NCBI GenBank assembly: GCA_010092695.1
Contig: JAADJJ010000001.1
Span: 4,340,001-4,404,000, forward strand
Direction: 5' to 3'
Source of the DNA: Enterobacteriaceae bacterium 4M9
Lineage (GTDB): Bacteria; Pseudomonadota; Gammaproteobacteria; Enterobacterales; Enterobacteriaceae
DNA: 64,000 bases
Under the pieces are notes generated by a model. The model was not told the origin of the DNA and made no database searches. It saw nothing but the letters and a program-made list of their open reading frames with translations. The position numbers and the translations under genes were made by a program. Shown one piece after another: positions 25,856 through 35,449 of the stretch. Each line of letters opens with the position of its first letter. Within the stretch, counting starts at the first letter, position 1.

Positions 25856-27480
25856 GCGCCGATTGCGCGCAGCAAAACGTCATCCAGCACCCTTTCTGAT
25901 ATCAGCGTATCGCCCCGCGGGTCGAGCACCATGCGACACCACTCGCCGGCAAACGGCGGTGAAAGATGGCGCAAAAGCTGGGCGCCGGTAGCAAGCAGCG
26001 CTAACTGACGCGCCATTTCTCGTCCCAGATTTTCGCGCGGCGCACGCAGGCGCTGCTGCAGCTGACGCCATGCGCGGTCAAAATGGCGGTTCTGGCCGCG
26101 TACATCATCAAACTCCATTGCCAGCATCTCCATCGCACCGGGTTGCTTTGCCAGTGCGCGCAGCACGTCGAGGCACATAATATTGCCCGCCCCTTCCCAG
26201 ATACTGTTGACCGGCATTTCGCGGTACAGGCGCGGCAGCTCGCTCTCTTCGCAATAACCCGGGCCGCCTACCGCCTCCATGCATTCAGCCACAAAATCGA
26301 TGCCCGCGCGGCAGACGGTGAACTTCGCCGCCGGTGTGAAAACACGCAAAAAGGTACGTTCCTGCTCGCGCTCCTGGCTATCCCAGGCGCGTGCCAGGCG
26401 AAACAAAAATGCCGTCTGCCCTTCCATCCACAGCGCCATGCGCCCAATCTGCTGGCGCATCAGCGGCTGGTCGATAAGGCTTTTGCCAAACGCCTGGCGC
26501 TGATGTGCGTGATACAACGCCACCGACAGCGCCCGGCGCATCAGACCGTGGCTGCCGAGCGCACAGTCAAAGCGCGTCATGCTGCCCATTTTCAGGATCT
26601 GGCGCGTACCTTCGCCCTCTTCGCCAATAAGCCAGGCAATGGCGTCGTCGAACTCCACTTCGGCGCTGGCATTGGAACGGTTGCCGAGTTTGTCTTTCAG
26701 GCGCTCAATGCGCACCGCGTTACGCTCGCCGTCCGGCAAAAAGCGCGGCAGGAAGAAACAGCCAATGCCGCCTTCGGTTTGCGCCAACACCAGGTGAGCG
26801 TCACTTTGCGGCACCGAGAAAAACCACTTATGCCCCAGCAAACGGTATGGCTCACCAGGGCCTCGCCCCGCAAGCGGTGTGGCGCGCGTAGTATTGCTCA
26901 GTACGTCAGAGCCCCCCTGTTTTTCCGTCATGCCCATGCCAATCAGCAACCCACGCTTGCGCTCGCCTGGCTGCAAATGTGCATCATACCGGTCACTTAA
27001 CAACGGTTTTTGCCAGCTGGAGAAGGGAGCAGGAAGGGCTGCGGCCAGCAGCGGCGTGGCGGCAAATGTCATCGTGATGGGGCACAGCGTGCCGGCCTCG
27101 ACCTGCGCGTGCAGCGCAAAGCGAGCGGCGCGGGCAACAAAAGCGCCTTTGCGCGAGTCTTCCTGCCACGGCAGGTTGTGTATCCGATTGGCGCACACCC
27201 CCTGCATTAACAGGTGCCACGCCGGGTGAAAGCGCACATCGTCAAGCCGACGACCGCTGGCGTCGTAGCGCAGCAACTCCGGTGGATGCGCGTTCGCAAG
27301 CCTGCCCAGTTCAAGTGATTCGGCGGTGCCTAACTGCTGGCCGATGCTGGCAAGTAGCTCCACATCCCAGCCCGCGCCTTCGCGCACCACTGCTTCGCGC
27401 AGCGCGCAGTCGGACAAGAAAAGATTGCTGTTATTGAGTGGCTGAGGTTGATTAAAAACGGTATGGGTTTCCCCGCGCAT
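25846..27480 (-). CDS. aidB: isovaleryl-CoA dehydrogenase-like adaptive-response protein AidB
   Basis: A 544-residue flavoprotein of the acyl-CoA dehydrogenase family (E. coli 541). E. coli AidB is induced by alkylation through Ada, binds DNA, and is thought to protect promoters from methylating agents. Family segments are visible (GMGMTEKQGGSD, KWFFSVPQSDAHLVLAQ, YREMPVNSIWEGAGNIMCLDV). Its C-terminal domain is the DNA-binding part. It overlaps yjfN tail to tail. Confidence 0.95.
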   Translation of the reverse strand: MRGETHTVFNQPQPLNNSNLFLSDCALREAVVREGAGWDVELLASIGQQLGTAESLELGRLANAHPPELLRYDASGRRLDDVRFHPAWHLLMQGVCANRIHNLPWQEDSRKGAFVARAARFALHAQVEAGTLCPITMTFAATPLLAAALPAPFSSWQKPLLSDRYDAHLQPGERKRGLLIGMGMTEKQGGSDVLSNTTRATPLAGRGPGEPYRLLGHKWFFSVPQSDAHLVLAQTEGGIGCFFLPRFLPDGERNAVRIERLKDKLGNRSNASAEVEFDDAIAWLIGEEGEGTRQILKMGSMTRFDCALGSHGLMRRALSVALYHAHQRQAFGKSLIDQPLMRQQIGRMALWMEGQTAFLFRLARAWDSQEREQERTFLRVFTPAAKFTVCRAGIDFVAECMEAVGGPGYCEESELPRLYREMPVNSIWEGAGNIMCLDVLRALAKQPGAMEMLAMEFDDVRGQNRHFDRAWRQLQQRLRAPRENLGREMARQLALLATGAQLLRHLSPPFAGEWCRMVLDPRGDTLISERVLDDVLLRAIGAQA

Positions 27481-27568
27481 AGTCGGTCTCCCTTAGCTGG
27501 CATCAAAACGGGCATCAGGCCCGAGTTAAGTATGGACGCAAGCCCGGGATTCGCACGGCGCGAGGAAA

Positions 27569-28756
27569 CTAATCCACAATGTAATGTGGCACGAAGCGCG
27601 AGGTATCTTTAGTTATCAGTGAATTATCTTCCCGGATGCCTATCCCTGCCGCCTCATCACCAACCACCCAACTGCCAAGCAGGGTGTAACTCTCGTCAAA
27701 GCGCGGCAGTGCCTGCATGGCCTGGAAAATCGTCGGCTCCTCACCATATTCACCGTCAGTTTGCTCCAGCACGCAGCCATCAAGGCCGTACAGCGCCACA
27801 TTACCGCCCTCGCGCGAGAACAGCGGCTTTTGTACATAACCCTGGTAGCCCGCTAGCGCCTGCTGTGCGCCAACGTCAGCACGCGCCATGTCCGTGGCAA
27901 ACCAGGCGGGCAGCAGGTTCGGATGACCGGGAAAATGCTGCCAGAGCAGCGCCAGCAGCCCTTTATTGCTGAGAATGCACTTCCACAATGGCTCCAGCCA
28001 GCGCTGGTGACGCCTTTGCAACAGCGGGCCGTTGTCATCACGCATCATCCACTCCAGCGGATAGAGCTTAAAGATATGGCGCATCACATTATCCTGCTCG
28101 TCGGTAAGCAAGCCACCCACGCCCAGCCCGATGTCTTCCATGTGAATAAAGCGCGTCTGCAACCCGGCCTGATGCGCGCAGTCTTCGAGGTAACGCACCG
28201 TGCCTCTGTCCTCCGTTGAGTCATAACAGCAGCAAAAGTAGAGCGGATCGGCGCTGCCTATCGCGGCAAAACGCGCGATCAGTTTTTCCTGAATGCTGTT
28301 GTACTGATCCGCATCTGGCGGCAGCAAACCGGCGTCACACATCTGGCGCAGCCAGACCCACTGAAACCAGGCGGACTCATACAGTGAGGTGGGCGTATCG
28401 GCGTTATATTCCAGAAGTTTTACCGGGCTGTTGCCAGTCCAGGCAAAATCCATGCGCCCATAAAGCGATGGATCGCCAAGCCGCCAGCTTTGCGCCACCG
28501 CGTCATGGTACAACGGCGCAATGCCCAGCTTCAGCAGCGTTTGCTCATCCCGCACCGCCCTGTCCACTACGTCCAGGCACATCTGATGCAGTTCGCGGGT
28601 TGGGGCTTCTATCTGGTCCTCAACCTGGCGCAGCGTAAAACGGTAGGCGCGGCTTTCGTCCCAGTAAATTTCATCATCAATGATATGAAAATCGAAGCCG
28701 TTGTCGTGAGCAATAGCAGGTAAGGCTTCGCGCACCGGCATAATATGGCGCTGCAT
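27569..28756 (-). CDS. yjfC: ATP-grasp glutathionylspermidine synthase-like protein YjfC
   Basis: A 395-residue protein (E. coli YjfC 387) of the glutathionylspermidine synthase C-terminal ATP-grasp family. Visible conserved segments are GRMDFAW, LLEYNADTPTSLYES, LYPLEWMMRDD, SNKGLLALLW, YVQKPLFSREGGNV and ITKDTSRFVPHYI. It lacks the amidase domain of the bifunctional Gsp enzyme, so it is a ligase with an unproved substrate. It is the last gene of yjfL-yjfM-yjfC and starts 2 bases after yjfM stops. Confidence 0.93.
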   Translation of the reverse strand: MQRHIMPVREALPAIAHDNGFDFHIIDDEIYWDESRAYRFTLRQVEDQIEAPTRELHQMCLDVVDRAVRDEQTLLKLGIAPLYHDAVAQSWRLGDPSLYGRMDFAWTGNSPVKLLEYNADTPTSLYESAWFQWVWLRQMCDAGLLPPDADQYNSIQEKLIARFAAIGSADPLYFCCCYDSTEDRGTVRYLEDCAHQAGLQTRFIHMEDIGLGVGGLLTDEQDNVMRHIFKLYPLEWMMRDDNGPLLQRRHQRWLEPLWKCILSNKGLLALLWQHFPGHPNLLPAWFATDMARADVGAQQALAGYQGYVQKPLFSREGGNVALYGLDGCVLEQTDGEYGEEPTIFQAMQALPRFDESYTLLGSWVVGDEAAGIGIREDNSLITKDTSRFVPHYIVD

Positions 28757-28758
28757 AC

Positions 28759-29421
28759 TCAGCTTCCCCTGCTTCTGAATGATTTTGAGGAACTTCCCCA
28801 GCCACCACGTGAGACGGTTTTCGTTTTGTACAGCGGCTGGCTACTCACCGTACGGTCGGCAGTTTCCCCACTGCGGTAGACATAGTCACCATTGCGATCG
28901 CGCCACACCGGGCGTGAACTCCAGGAGTGCCCGCTGCTGCGATAGATATAACTACTGCTGGTATGTGTGCCACAGTTTTCATACTGCGGATCGCAGGTTT
29001 TCTCTTTGGCTTTCGCCAGCGTAAAACCAGCCATTGCCGGAACATAACCACTGATGTCTGGATTGTAGTAGCAGGCATTGCTGCCATATCGCAGCTGGCA
29101 CTCGACATCAGAAAGATTATTGGTTACGCCTGCCGTCAGCTCGCGCTTTGCTGTGTCCCAACCGTCATGGCATACCTGACTGGCATTACCGTCGTCGGTA
29201 CATTCCTGAACCGAGGTGTAAAATCGCTCATCGCTGTCGCTACATCCGCGCAGCGCAAAAAAAACCGCACCACCCATTATCGCCAGCGTCAGAAAGTGCG
29301 AACTTTTACGTGTTTGCCCAAGTGGCGCAGGCGCCCTGGTTCTGCGGCTTTTACGCGGAGTGCTATTTTGTGCAGATGCCCGGGTGTTCTTTTTGTTCGC
29401 ATTTTTTGCCTTCCTTGCCAT
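28759..29421 (-). CDS. yjfM: DUF1190 protein YjfM
   Basis: A 220-residue protein (E. coli YjfM 212) of the DUF1190 family. It has a very basic N-terminus (residues 1-40), one hydrophobic segment ending in a cysteine (ALRGCSDS), a cysteine-containing periplasmic middle and a Ser/Arg-rich C-terminus. A lipoprotein-like topology is possible, but the long basic leader is unusual. Function is unknown. The start is 10 bases after yjfL. Confidence 0.9.
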   Translation of the reverse strand: MARKAKNANKKNTRASAQNSTPRKSRRTRAPAPLGQTRKSSHFLTLAIMGGAVFFALRGCSDSDERFYTSVQECTDDGNASQVCHDGWDTAKRELTAGVTNNLSDVECQLRYGSNACYYNPDISGYVPAMAGFTLAKAKEKTCDPQYENCGTHTSSSYIYRSSGHSWSSRPVWRDRNGDYVYRSGETADRTVSSQPLYKTKTVSRGGWGSSSKSFRSRGS

Positions 29422-29431
29422 GAGCGCCCCC

Positions 29432-29830
29432 TCACCAGGTCATACAGGCAGCGTTAAAAATCCCGCCCGCCAGTGCGCAGGTGCCCATAAATACCCCTGC
29501 GGCATAATTCTGGTTCATAATTTTGGTACTCAGACCCGGCATATAGAGCAGCACACAGCCGTAAATCAGCAGTTGCACCACAAAGGCAACGGCGCCCCAT
29601 ATCAGGAAGTCGGCAACGCTGACAGAGTTAATTGCCGCACTGGCCAGCGGAATGACATAACCCAGTACAGTGCCACCAAATGCCAGCGCCGCCGCGAGGT
29701 TGTTGTCGCGAATGAGCTGCCATTCGTTATGCGCCGTGATGCGGGCATAAATAAACATAAAGCAAATGACCATTGCGAAGCCGATAAGGAAATAGGCGGC
29801 AAAAGCCAGGATGGAATCAATAATGTGCAT
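29432..29830 (-). CDS. yjfL: DUF350 inner-membrane protein YjfL
   Basis: A 132-residue protein with four hydrophobic helices, matching E. coli YjfL in length and sequence (DUF350 family). Function is unknown. It is the first gene of yjfL-yjfM-yjfC here. In E. coli yjfIJK, including a PspA-like gene, stand upstream in the same operon; those three are missing. Confidence 0.92.
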   Translation of the reverse strand: MHIIDSILAFAAYFLIGFAMVICFMFIYARITAHNEWQLIRDNNLAAALAFGGTVLGYVIPLASAAINSVSVADFLIWGAVAFVVQLLIYGCVLLYMPGLSTKIMNQNYAAGVFMGTCALAGGIFNAACMTW

Positions 29831-30093
29831 AAAACGCCTTGCGAAATATGACGCATACTCAGGCCACCTGCATGAAAGCAGGCCGCTAACATCGCGTCGA
29901 ATTAACGAAAGGAGACATTATTTACAGGCAGGAAAAGGCGGGCACACTGATTTACCGTAGCCGCAGGCATCCAGCCTACGCAGCGGTGTGCTGTTTTTCA
30001 TCCCTGATGCAAACGCTCTCCATAAAACACACCGATGGGCTATTTCTTATTAACGCGTTATCCCATCGCAAAAGAGTATGCCGTAACGGCAGA
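29831..30093. other. gap between yjfL and rlmB
   Basis: About 260 bases with no gene, upstream of yjfL. In E. coli this is where yjfI, yjfJ and yjfK lie. I see no recognisable remnants of them. Confidence 0.45.
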
Positions 30094-30130
30094 ATAAAAA
30101 AAACCATCCACAAACAGGGATGGTTTTTTA
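30094..30130. terminator. terminator of rlmB (bidirectional-looking)
   Basis: Stem AACCATCC / GGATGGTT (30102-30109 and 30118-30125) with T-runs on both strands; it closes the nsrR-rnr-rlmB block. Confidence 0.8.
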
Positions 30131-30151
30131 TTGACTTAAGTGTCAGCGTCT

Positions 30152-30886
30152 TTAGCCGCGCTGGCGCACCGCTTCAAACAGGCAAATACCCGTCGCGACT
30201 GAAACGTTCAGTGAGGAGACACTGCCCGCCATCGGAATGCTGATAAGTTCATCGCAATGCTCGCGGGTCAGGCGGCGCATGCCTTCGCCTTCGGCCCCCA
30301 TTACCAGCGCCAGCGGGCCGTTGAGCTTGCTCTGGAACAGCGTGTGGTCGGCTTCACCGGCGGTGCCCACCAGCCAGACGTTGTGCTCTTCCTGCAACAA
30401 GCGCATGGTGCGCGCAAGATTGGTCACACGAATCAGCGGCACGGTTTCGGCGGCACCACAGGCGACTTTTTTCGCCGTCGCGTTAAGCTGGGCTGAGCGA
30501 TCGCGCGGTACGATCACCGCATGCACGCCTGCTGCATCGGCGCTGCGCAGGCAGGCGCCAAGGTTATGCGGATCGGTGACGCCGTCCAGGATCAGCAGGA
30601 ACGGGCGATCCTGTGCCGCCACCAGATCGGGCAGATCGTTTTCCTGGTACTGACGCCCCGGTTTCACCAGCGCGATGATTCCCTGGTGCACTGCGCCATC
30701 GGCTTTCTCATCCAGCCACTGGCGGCTTGCTACCTGGATAGCCACGCCCTGCGCTTCCAGCGCGTGGATAAGCGGCATCAGGCGCTTGTCTTCGCGCCCT
30801 TTCAGGATAAATACCTGCTGAAAGCGCTCAGGGGCGCGTTCCAGCAAAGCCTGCACCGCGTGGATGCCGTAAATGGTTTCACTCAT
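30152..30886 (-). CDS. rlmB: 23S rRNA (guanosine-2'-O)-methyltransferase RlmB
   Basis: A 244-residue SPOUT (TrmH-type) enzyme that methylates the 2'-O of G2251 in the ribosomal P loop. A small N-terminal substrate-binding domain (1-75) is followed by the knotted domain with the motifs DGVTDPHNLGACLRSA, VMGAEGEGM and IPMAGSVSSLNVSVA. It follows rnr by 92 bases, a gap that contains a GC-rich hairpin (30947-30973). Confidence 0.97.
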   Translation of the reverse strand: MSETIYGIHAVQALLERAPERFQQVFILKGREDKRLMPLIHALEAQGVAIQVASRQWLDEKADGAVHQGIIALVKPGRQYQENDLPDLVAAQDRPFLLILDGVTDPHNLGACLRSADAAGVHAVIVPRDRSAQLNATAKKVACGAAETVPLIRVTNLARTMRLLQEEHNVWLVGTAGEADHTLFQSKLNGPLALVMGAEGEGMRRLTREHCDELISIPMAGSVSSLNVSVATGICLFEAVRQRG

Positions 30887-30978
30887 GAATGCTGCTCATT
30901 AAGCGCTTTACCGCGCTTTGTTAAATCGGGTTAATTAGTGAAATGATGCCGCGCGGGACTGGCCCACGCGGCAGAGGC

Positions 30979-33432
30979 TTATTCCGCTGGCTTCTTCGCC
31001 GCGCGTTTCGCCTTCGTCGCGGCCGCTATCTTACGGGTTTTCGCCGACGGCGTTTTGGCTTTCTTCTCTTTCTTGTCTTTTTTATCTTTTTTCGCTTTCG
31101 GCGCTTTTTTGCCCTTATCGCTACGGAAAGCGCTGTCCGGCTCAAAGTTCACGCGTTTACCGGCCTGGCGACGCTTGCCTGCGCCACCTTTGCTGGCCCC
31201 TTTTTTGGCCTTTTCGCGTGCCGTTTTGCCTTCGTTACGCGGCCCACGTTCGCTGGAAATGAGCGAGAAGTCGATTTTACGCTCGTCCATATTCACCGCT
31301 TCCACCTTCACTTCCACGCGGTCGCCCAGGCGATAAGTGTGACCGCCGGACTCGCCAATCAGGCGCTGACCCACCTGGTCAAAACGGTAGTAATCGTTAT
31401 CCAGCGACGAAACGTGCACCAGGCCATCAATAAACAGTTCGTCCAGGCGCACAAAGAAGCCAAACCCGGTAACGCTGGAAATCACGCCGTTGAAGGTCTG
31501 ACCAACCTGATCGAGCATGAAGTCACACTTAAGCCAGTCAGCAACGTCGCGGGTTGCTTCATCGGCGCGACGCTCGGTCATGGAGCAGTGCTCGCCCAGT
31601 TGCAGCATCTCTTCCATGCTGTAATGCCAGCCGCCATTTTGCGCCAGCCTGTCCTCATCGCCGCTGATTTTGGCAATCAAATACTTGATAGCGCGGTGCA
31701 ACAGCAGGTCGGGATAGCGGCGAATTGGCGAGGTGAAGTGGCCATATGACGACAGCGCCAGGCCAAAGTGACCGCGGTTTTCCGGGTCGTAAATCGCCTG
31801 CTTCATGGAGCGCAGCAGCATGGTTTGCAGCATTTCATGGTCTGGCCGGTCAGCAATAGAGGCCAGCAGCGCCGAGTAGTCGCTCGGCTGCGGCTTGTTG
31901 CCGCCCGGTAACTCAAGACCCAACTCAGACAGCACCGAACGAAACGAGTTAATTGCCTCGGTGGTCGGCGTGTCGTGTACGCGGAACAGCGCCGGCTCTT
32001 TGTGTTTTTCCACAAAACGCGCTGCCGCTACGTTTGCCAGAATCATGCACTCTTCAATCAGCTTGTGCGCGTCGTTACGCACCGTCTGCTCGATGCGCTC
32101 AATGCGGCGCTCGGCGTTGAAGATAAACTTCGCCTCTTCGCTTTCAAATGAGATGCCGCCACGCTCGGCGCGCGCTTCATCCAGCGTTTTGTACAGACTG
32201 TGCAGTTCTTCAATCGGCTTCACTAACGGCTGATACTGCTCGCGCAGCTCGGCGTCACCCTGCAGCATGTGCCAGACCTTGGTGTAGGTCAGGCGCGCGT
32301 GGGAGCTCATCACCGCTTCGTAGAATTTGTAAGTCGAGATGTTGCCGCGCGCGGAGATGGTCATCTCACACACCATACACAGGCGGTCCACCTGCGGATT
32401 AAGCGAGCACAGGCCGTTGGACAGCACTTCCGGCAGCATCGGCACCACCTGGGACGGGAAGTACACCGACGTGCCACGGCTGCATGCCTCGGCATCCAGC
32501 GCAGTACGTGGGCGCACGTAGTAGCTGACATCAGCAATCGCTACCCACAGACGCCAGCCGCCTCCGCGCTTTTTCTCACAATAAACGGCGTCATCAAAGT
32601 CGCGCGCATCTTCACCGTCAATGGTCACCAGTGGCAGCGAACGCAAATCAACGCGCCCGGCTTTTGCCGCTTCTGGCACCTGCTCGCTCAGGCCTGAGAC
32701 CTCTTTTTCTACAGCTTCTGGCCAGACGTAAGGAATATCATGGGTGCGCAGGGCGATATCCACCGCCATGCCGGTACCCATGTTATCGCCCAGCACTTCA
32801 ACAATTTTGCCAATCGCTTTAGTACGGCGCGTCGGGCGCTGGGTGAGTTCAACCACCACCACAAAACCCATACGCGCGCCCTGGATTTCTTCCGGCGGGA
32901 TAAGGATGTCGAAACTCAGGCGGCTGTCATCCGGCACCACAAAACCCACGCCTGCGTCGGTGAAGTAGCGGCCAACAATCTGCCCGGTGCGCGGTACCAG
33001 CACACGCACAATACGCGCCTCACGGCGGCCTTTACGGTCTGCGCCCAGCGGCTGCGCCAGCACTTCATCGCCGTGAACACAGGCTTTCATCTGCTCAGAC
33101 GACAGATACAGGTCGTCCTTGCGCCCTTCGACGCGCAGGAAGCCGTAGCCATCGCGGTGACCAATGACTTTACCTTTCAGCAGGTCCAGACGCTCCGGCA
33201 GCGCGTAGCACTGGCGGCGGGTGAAGACCAGTTGACCGTCACGCTCCATCGCGCGCAAGCGGCGGCGCAGCGCTTCCTGTTGCTCTTCGCCTTCAATATT
33301 CAGTTCAATGGCGAGTTCATCACGGCTGGCGGGTTTTTCGCGTTTAGACAGGTGGTCGAGGATAAATTCACGGCTGGGGATAGGATTGGTATATTTTTCT
33401 GCTTCTCTTTCCTGAAAAGGATCGTGTGACAT
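30979..33432 (-). CDS. rnr: ribonuclease R
   Basis: An 817-residue 3'-5' exoribonuclease (E. coli 813) that degrades structured RNA, takes part in trans-translation clean-up and in rRNA quality control. Order: N-terminal helix-turn-helix, two cold-shock domains (about 85-240), RNB catalytic domain (about 260-600, with DGEDARDFDDAVYC carrying the metal-binding aspartates), S1 domain (about 645-725) and a Lys/Ala-rich tail. It is 32 bases downstream of nsrR. Confidence 0.97.
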   Translation of the reverse strand: MSHDPFQEREAEKYTNPIPSREFILDHLSKREKPASRDELAIELNIEGEEQQEALRRRLRAMERDGQLVFTRRQCYALPERLDLLKGKVIGHRDGYGFLRVEGRKDDLYLSSEQMKACVHGDEVLAQPLGADRKGRREARIVRVLVPRTGQIVGRYFTDAGVGFVVPDDSRLSFDILIPPEEIQGARMGFVVVVELTQRPTRRTKAIGKIVEVLGDNMGTGMAVDIALRTHDIPYVWPEAVEKEVSGLSEQVPEAAKAGRVDLRSLPLVTIDGEDARDFDDAVYCEKKRGGGWRLWVAIADVSYYVRPRTALDAEACSRGTSVYFPSQVVPMLPEVLSNGLCSLNPQVDRLCMVCEMTISARGNISTYKFYEAVMSSHARLTYTKVWHMLQGDAELREQYQPLVKPIEELHSLYKTLDEARAERGGISFESEEAKFIFNAERRIERIEQTVRNDAHKLIEECMILANVAAARFVEKHKEPALFRVHDTPTTEAINSFRSVLSELGLELPGGNKPQPSDYSALLASIADRPDHEMLQTMLLRSMKQAIYDPENRGHFGLALSSYGHFTSPIRRYPDLLLHRAIKYLIAKISGDEDRLAQNGGWHYSMEEMLQLGEHCSMTERRADEATRDVADWLKCDFMLDQVGQTFNGVISSVTGFGFFVRLDELFIDGLVHVSSLDNDYYRFDQVGQRLIGESGGHTYRLGDRVEVKVEAVNMDERKIDFSLISSERGPRNEGKTAREKAKKGASKGGAGKRRQAGKRVNFEPDSAFRSDKGKKAPKAKKDKKDKKEKKAKTPSAKTRKIAAATKAKRAAKKPAE

Positions 33433-33464
33433 CGAGGTTCCTCCGTTGTCAACGGCTGGCGGAC

Positions 33465-33896
33465 TCAGCGTGCTTCCACCAGCAATAATTTGTATAGCGG
33501 CTCGTTTTCTTCAATTAATTCGGCCAGCGTAATGTTGTCCAGCTCCTGCAAAAAGCTCTTTACGGCCTTAGAAAGCGCCAGCTTTAAGCGGCAGGCAGAA
33601 GTGATATGGCAAAACTCATGGCTGCAGTTGACCAGAGACAGCGGTTCCATATCGCGCACCACGTCACCGATACGAATCTCTCTGGCGGGTTTACCCAGTC
33701 GAATCCCACCGTTTTTACCGCGCACTGCCGTCACGTAACCAAGCCTGCTGAGCTGGTTGATGATTTTCACCATGTGATTACGTGACACGTTGTACACTTC
33801 GGTCACTTCCGAAATGCTGGTCATGCGCCCCTGCGGCAGGGACGCCATATAAATTAAAGCGCGAAGGCCATAATCCGTAAAACTTGTTAACTGCAC
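33465..33896 (-). CDS. nsrR: nitric-oxide-sensing repressor NsrR
   Basis: A 143-residue Rrf2-family repressor with an N-terminal winged helix and the Fe-S ligands C91, C96 and C102 (in NCSHEFCHITSAC). NO destroys the cluster and lifts repression of ytfE, hmp and others. The start is a GTG with GAGGTGA just before it; an ATG at 33929 would add 11 unrelated residues. It heads nsrR-rnr-rlmB. A matching operator stands before ytfE in this window. Confidence 0.95.
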   Translation of the reverse strand: MQLTSFTDYGLRALIYMASLPQGRMTSISEVTEVYNVSRNHMVKIINQLSRLGYVTAVRGKNGGIRLGKPAREIRIGDVVRDMEPLSLVNCSHEFCHITSACRLKLALSKAVKSFLQELDNITLAELIEENEPLYKLLLVEAR

Positions 33897-34030
33897 AGTC
33901 ACCTCGAAAAAGGGTCTGGTGGGAAACATTCGTTTACTGCAGACATTATTCTGATGATAAACCAGCCAGACACAATGCGGCTAATTTATTTGGCAAAGAC
34001 AGGATAAAAGAAGGGAAAAATGCGGAAATT

Positions 34031-34048
34031 GGGCGCGTTTTCGCGCCC
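34031..34048 (-). terminator. probable purA terminator hairpin
   Basis: Stem GGGCGCG / CGCGCCC with a 4-base loop, 12 bases after the purA stop. The T-tract on the minus strand is weak. Confidence 0.5.
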
Positions 34049-34059
34049 AAACAGACCAT

Positions 34060-35358
34060 TTAGGCGTCAAACGGATCGCGCAGAATCATCGTTTCGCTAC
34101 GGTCAGGACCGGTCGAGATGATATCAATCGGCACACCGGTGACTTCTTCAATACGCTTGATGTAGTCCAGCGCCGCCTGCGGCAGGCCGCTTCGCTCTTT
34201 CACACCAAAGGTGGTCTCAGACCAGCCCGGCATGGTTTCATAAATTGGCTCGATACCTTCCCAGCTATCTGCGGCCATCGGCGTAGTGGTGACTTCGCGA
34301 CCGTCCGGCAGGCGGTAGCCCACGCAGATTTTCACTTCTTTGAGACCGTCCAGTACGTCCAGCTTGGTCAGGCAGAAGCCAGACAGCGAGTTAATCTGCA
34401 CTGCACGGCGCACAGCAACGGCGTCAATCCAGCCGGTACGGCGGCGGCGGCCCGTGGTCGCGCCAAACTCGTTGCCTTTCTCACACAGGAACTCACCCAC
34501 GTCATCGAAAAGCTCAGTCGGGAACGGACCTGCACCTACGCGAGTGGAATAGGCCTTCAGAATACCCAGTACATAATCTACGTAACGCGGACCCACGCCA
34601 GAGCCGGTGGACACACCGCCCGCCGTGGTGTTGGATGACGTGACATACGGATACGTACCGTGGTCGATATCCAAAAGCGTGCCCTGTGCGCCTTCAAACA
34701 TGATGAAGTCGCCGCGCAGACGCGCCTGGTCCAGCAGTTCAGACACATCAACCACCATGCTGGTCAGCAGGTCAGCCACCGCCATCGCATCATCCAGCAC
34801 TTTCTGGTAGTCAACCGCGTCGGTTTTATAGAAGTTCACCAGCTGGAAGTTGTGATATTCCATCACTTCTTTGAGTTTTTCAGCGAATGCCGCTTTATCA
34901 AACAAATCGCCCACGCGCAGACCGCGGCGTGCCACTTTGTCTTCATAAGCCGGGCCAATGCCGCGACCGGTGGTACCGATGGCTTTCGCGCCACGCGCTT
35001 TCTCACGCGCAACGTCCAGCGCCACGTGGTAGTCAAGAATCAGCGGGCAGGCTTCAGATAACAACAGACGATCGCGTACCGGAATATCACGGTCTTCCAG
35101 CTCTTTCATCTCTTTGAGCAGTGCCGCAGGAGAGAGCACCACACCGTTACCGATGACGCTGGTGACATTCTCACGAAGAATACCTGAGGGGATAAGATGG
35201 AGAACGGTTTTTTCACCGTTGATAACCAGAGTGTGGCCCGCGTTATGGCCACCCTGGTAGCGCACAACATATTTGGCCCGTTCAGTCAGAAGATCGACGA
35301 TCTTTCCTTTGCCTTCGTCACCCCATTGGGTGCCCAGTACGACGACGTTGTTACCCAT
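34060..35358 (-). CDS. purA: adenylosuccinate synthetase
   Basis: A 432-residue GTP-dependent enzyme that joins IMP and aspartate, the first committed step to AMP. It has the P-loop-like GDEGKGK (near residue 13), the GHNAGHT motif, GTTGRGIGPAYEDK and the C-terminal GTP-binding TKLD segment. Length equals E. coli PurA. It is transcribed alone. A PurR-like box lies about 95 bases upstream, over the end of yjeT. Confidence 0.98.
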   Translation of the reverse strand: MGNNVVVLGTQWGDEGKGKIVDLLTERAKYVVRYQGGHNAGHTLVINGEKTVLHLIPSGILRENVTSVIGNGVVLSPAALLKEMKELEDRDIPVRDRLLLSEACPLILDYHVALDVAREKARGAKAIGTTGRGIGPAYEDKVARRGLRVGDLFDKAAFAEKLKEVMEYHNFQLVNFYKTDAVDYQKVLDDAMAVADLLTSMVVDVSELLDQARLRGDFIMFEGAQGTLLDIDHGTYPYVTSSNTTAGGVSTGSGVGPRYVDYVLGILKAYSTRVGAGPFPTELFDDVGEFLCEKGNEFGATTGRRRRTGWIDAVAVRRAVQINSLSGFCLTKLDVLDGLKEVKICVGYRLPDGREVTTTPMAADSWEGIEPIYETMPGWSETTFGVKERSGLPQAALDYIKRIEEVTGVPIDIISTGPDRSETMILRDPFDA

Positions 35359-35449
35359 TTTGAAATATCACCGTTTGCTTAAAAAAGGATTCTACCATCG
35401 GTTTTCCAGAGATTCAGCCTCAATTGGCAGAAAAATGCCCATTTTTAGC

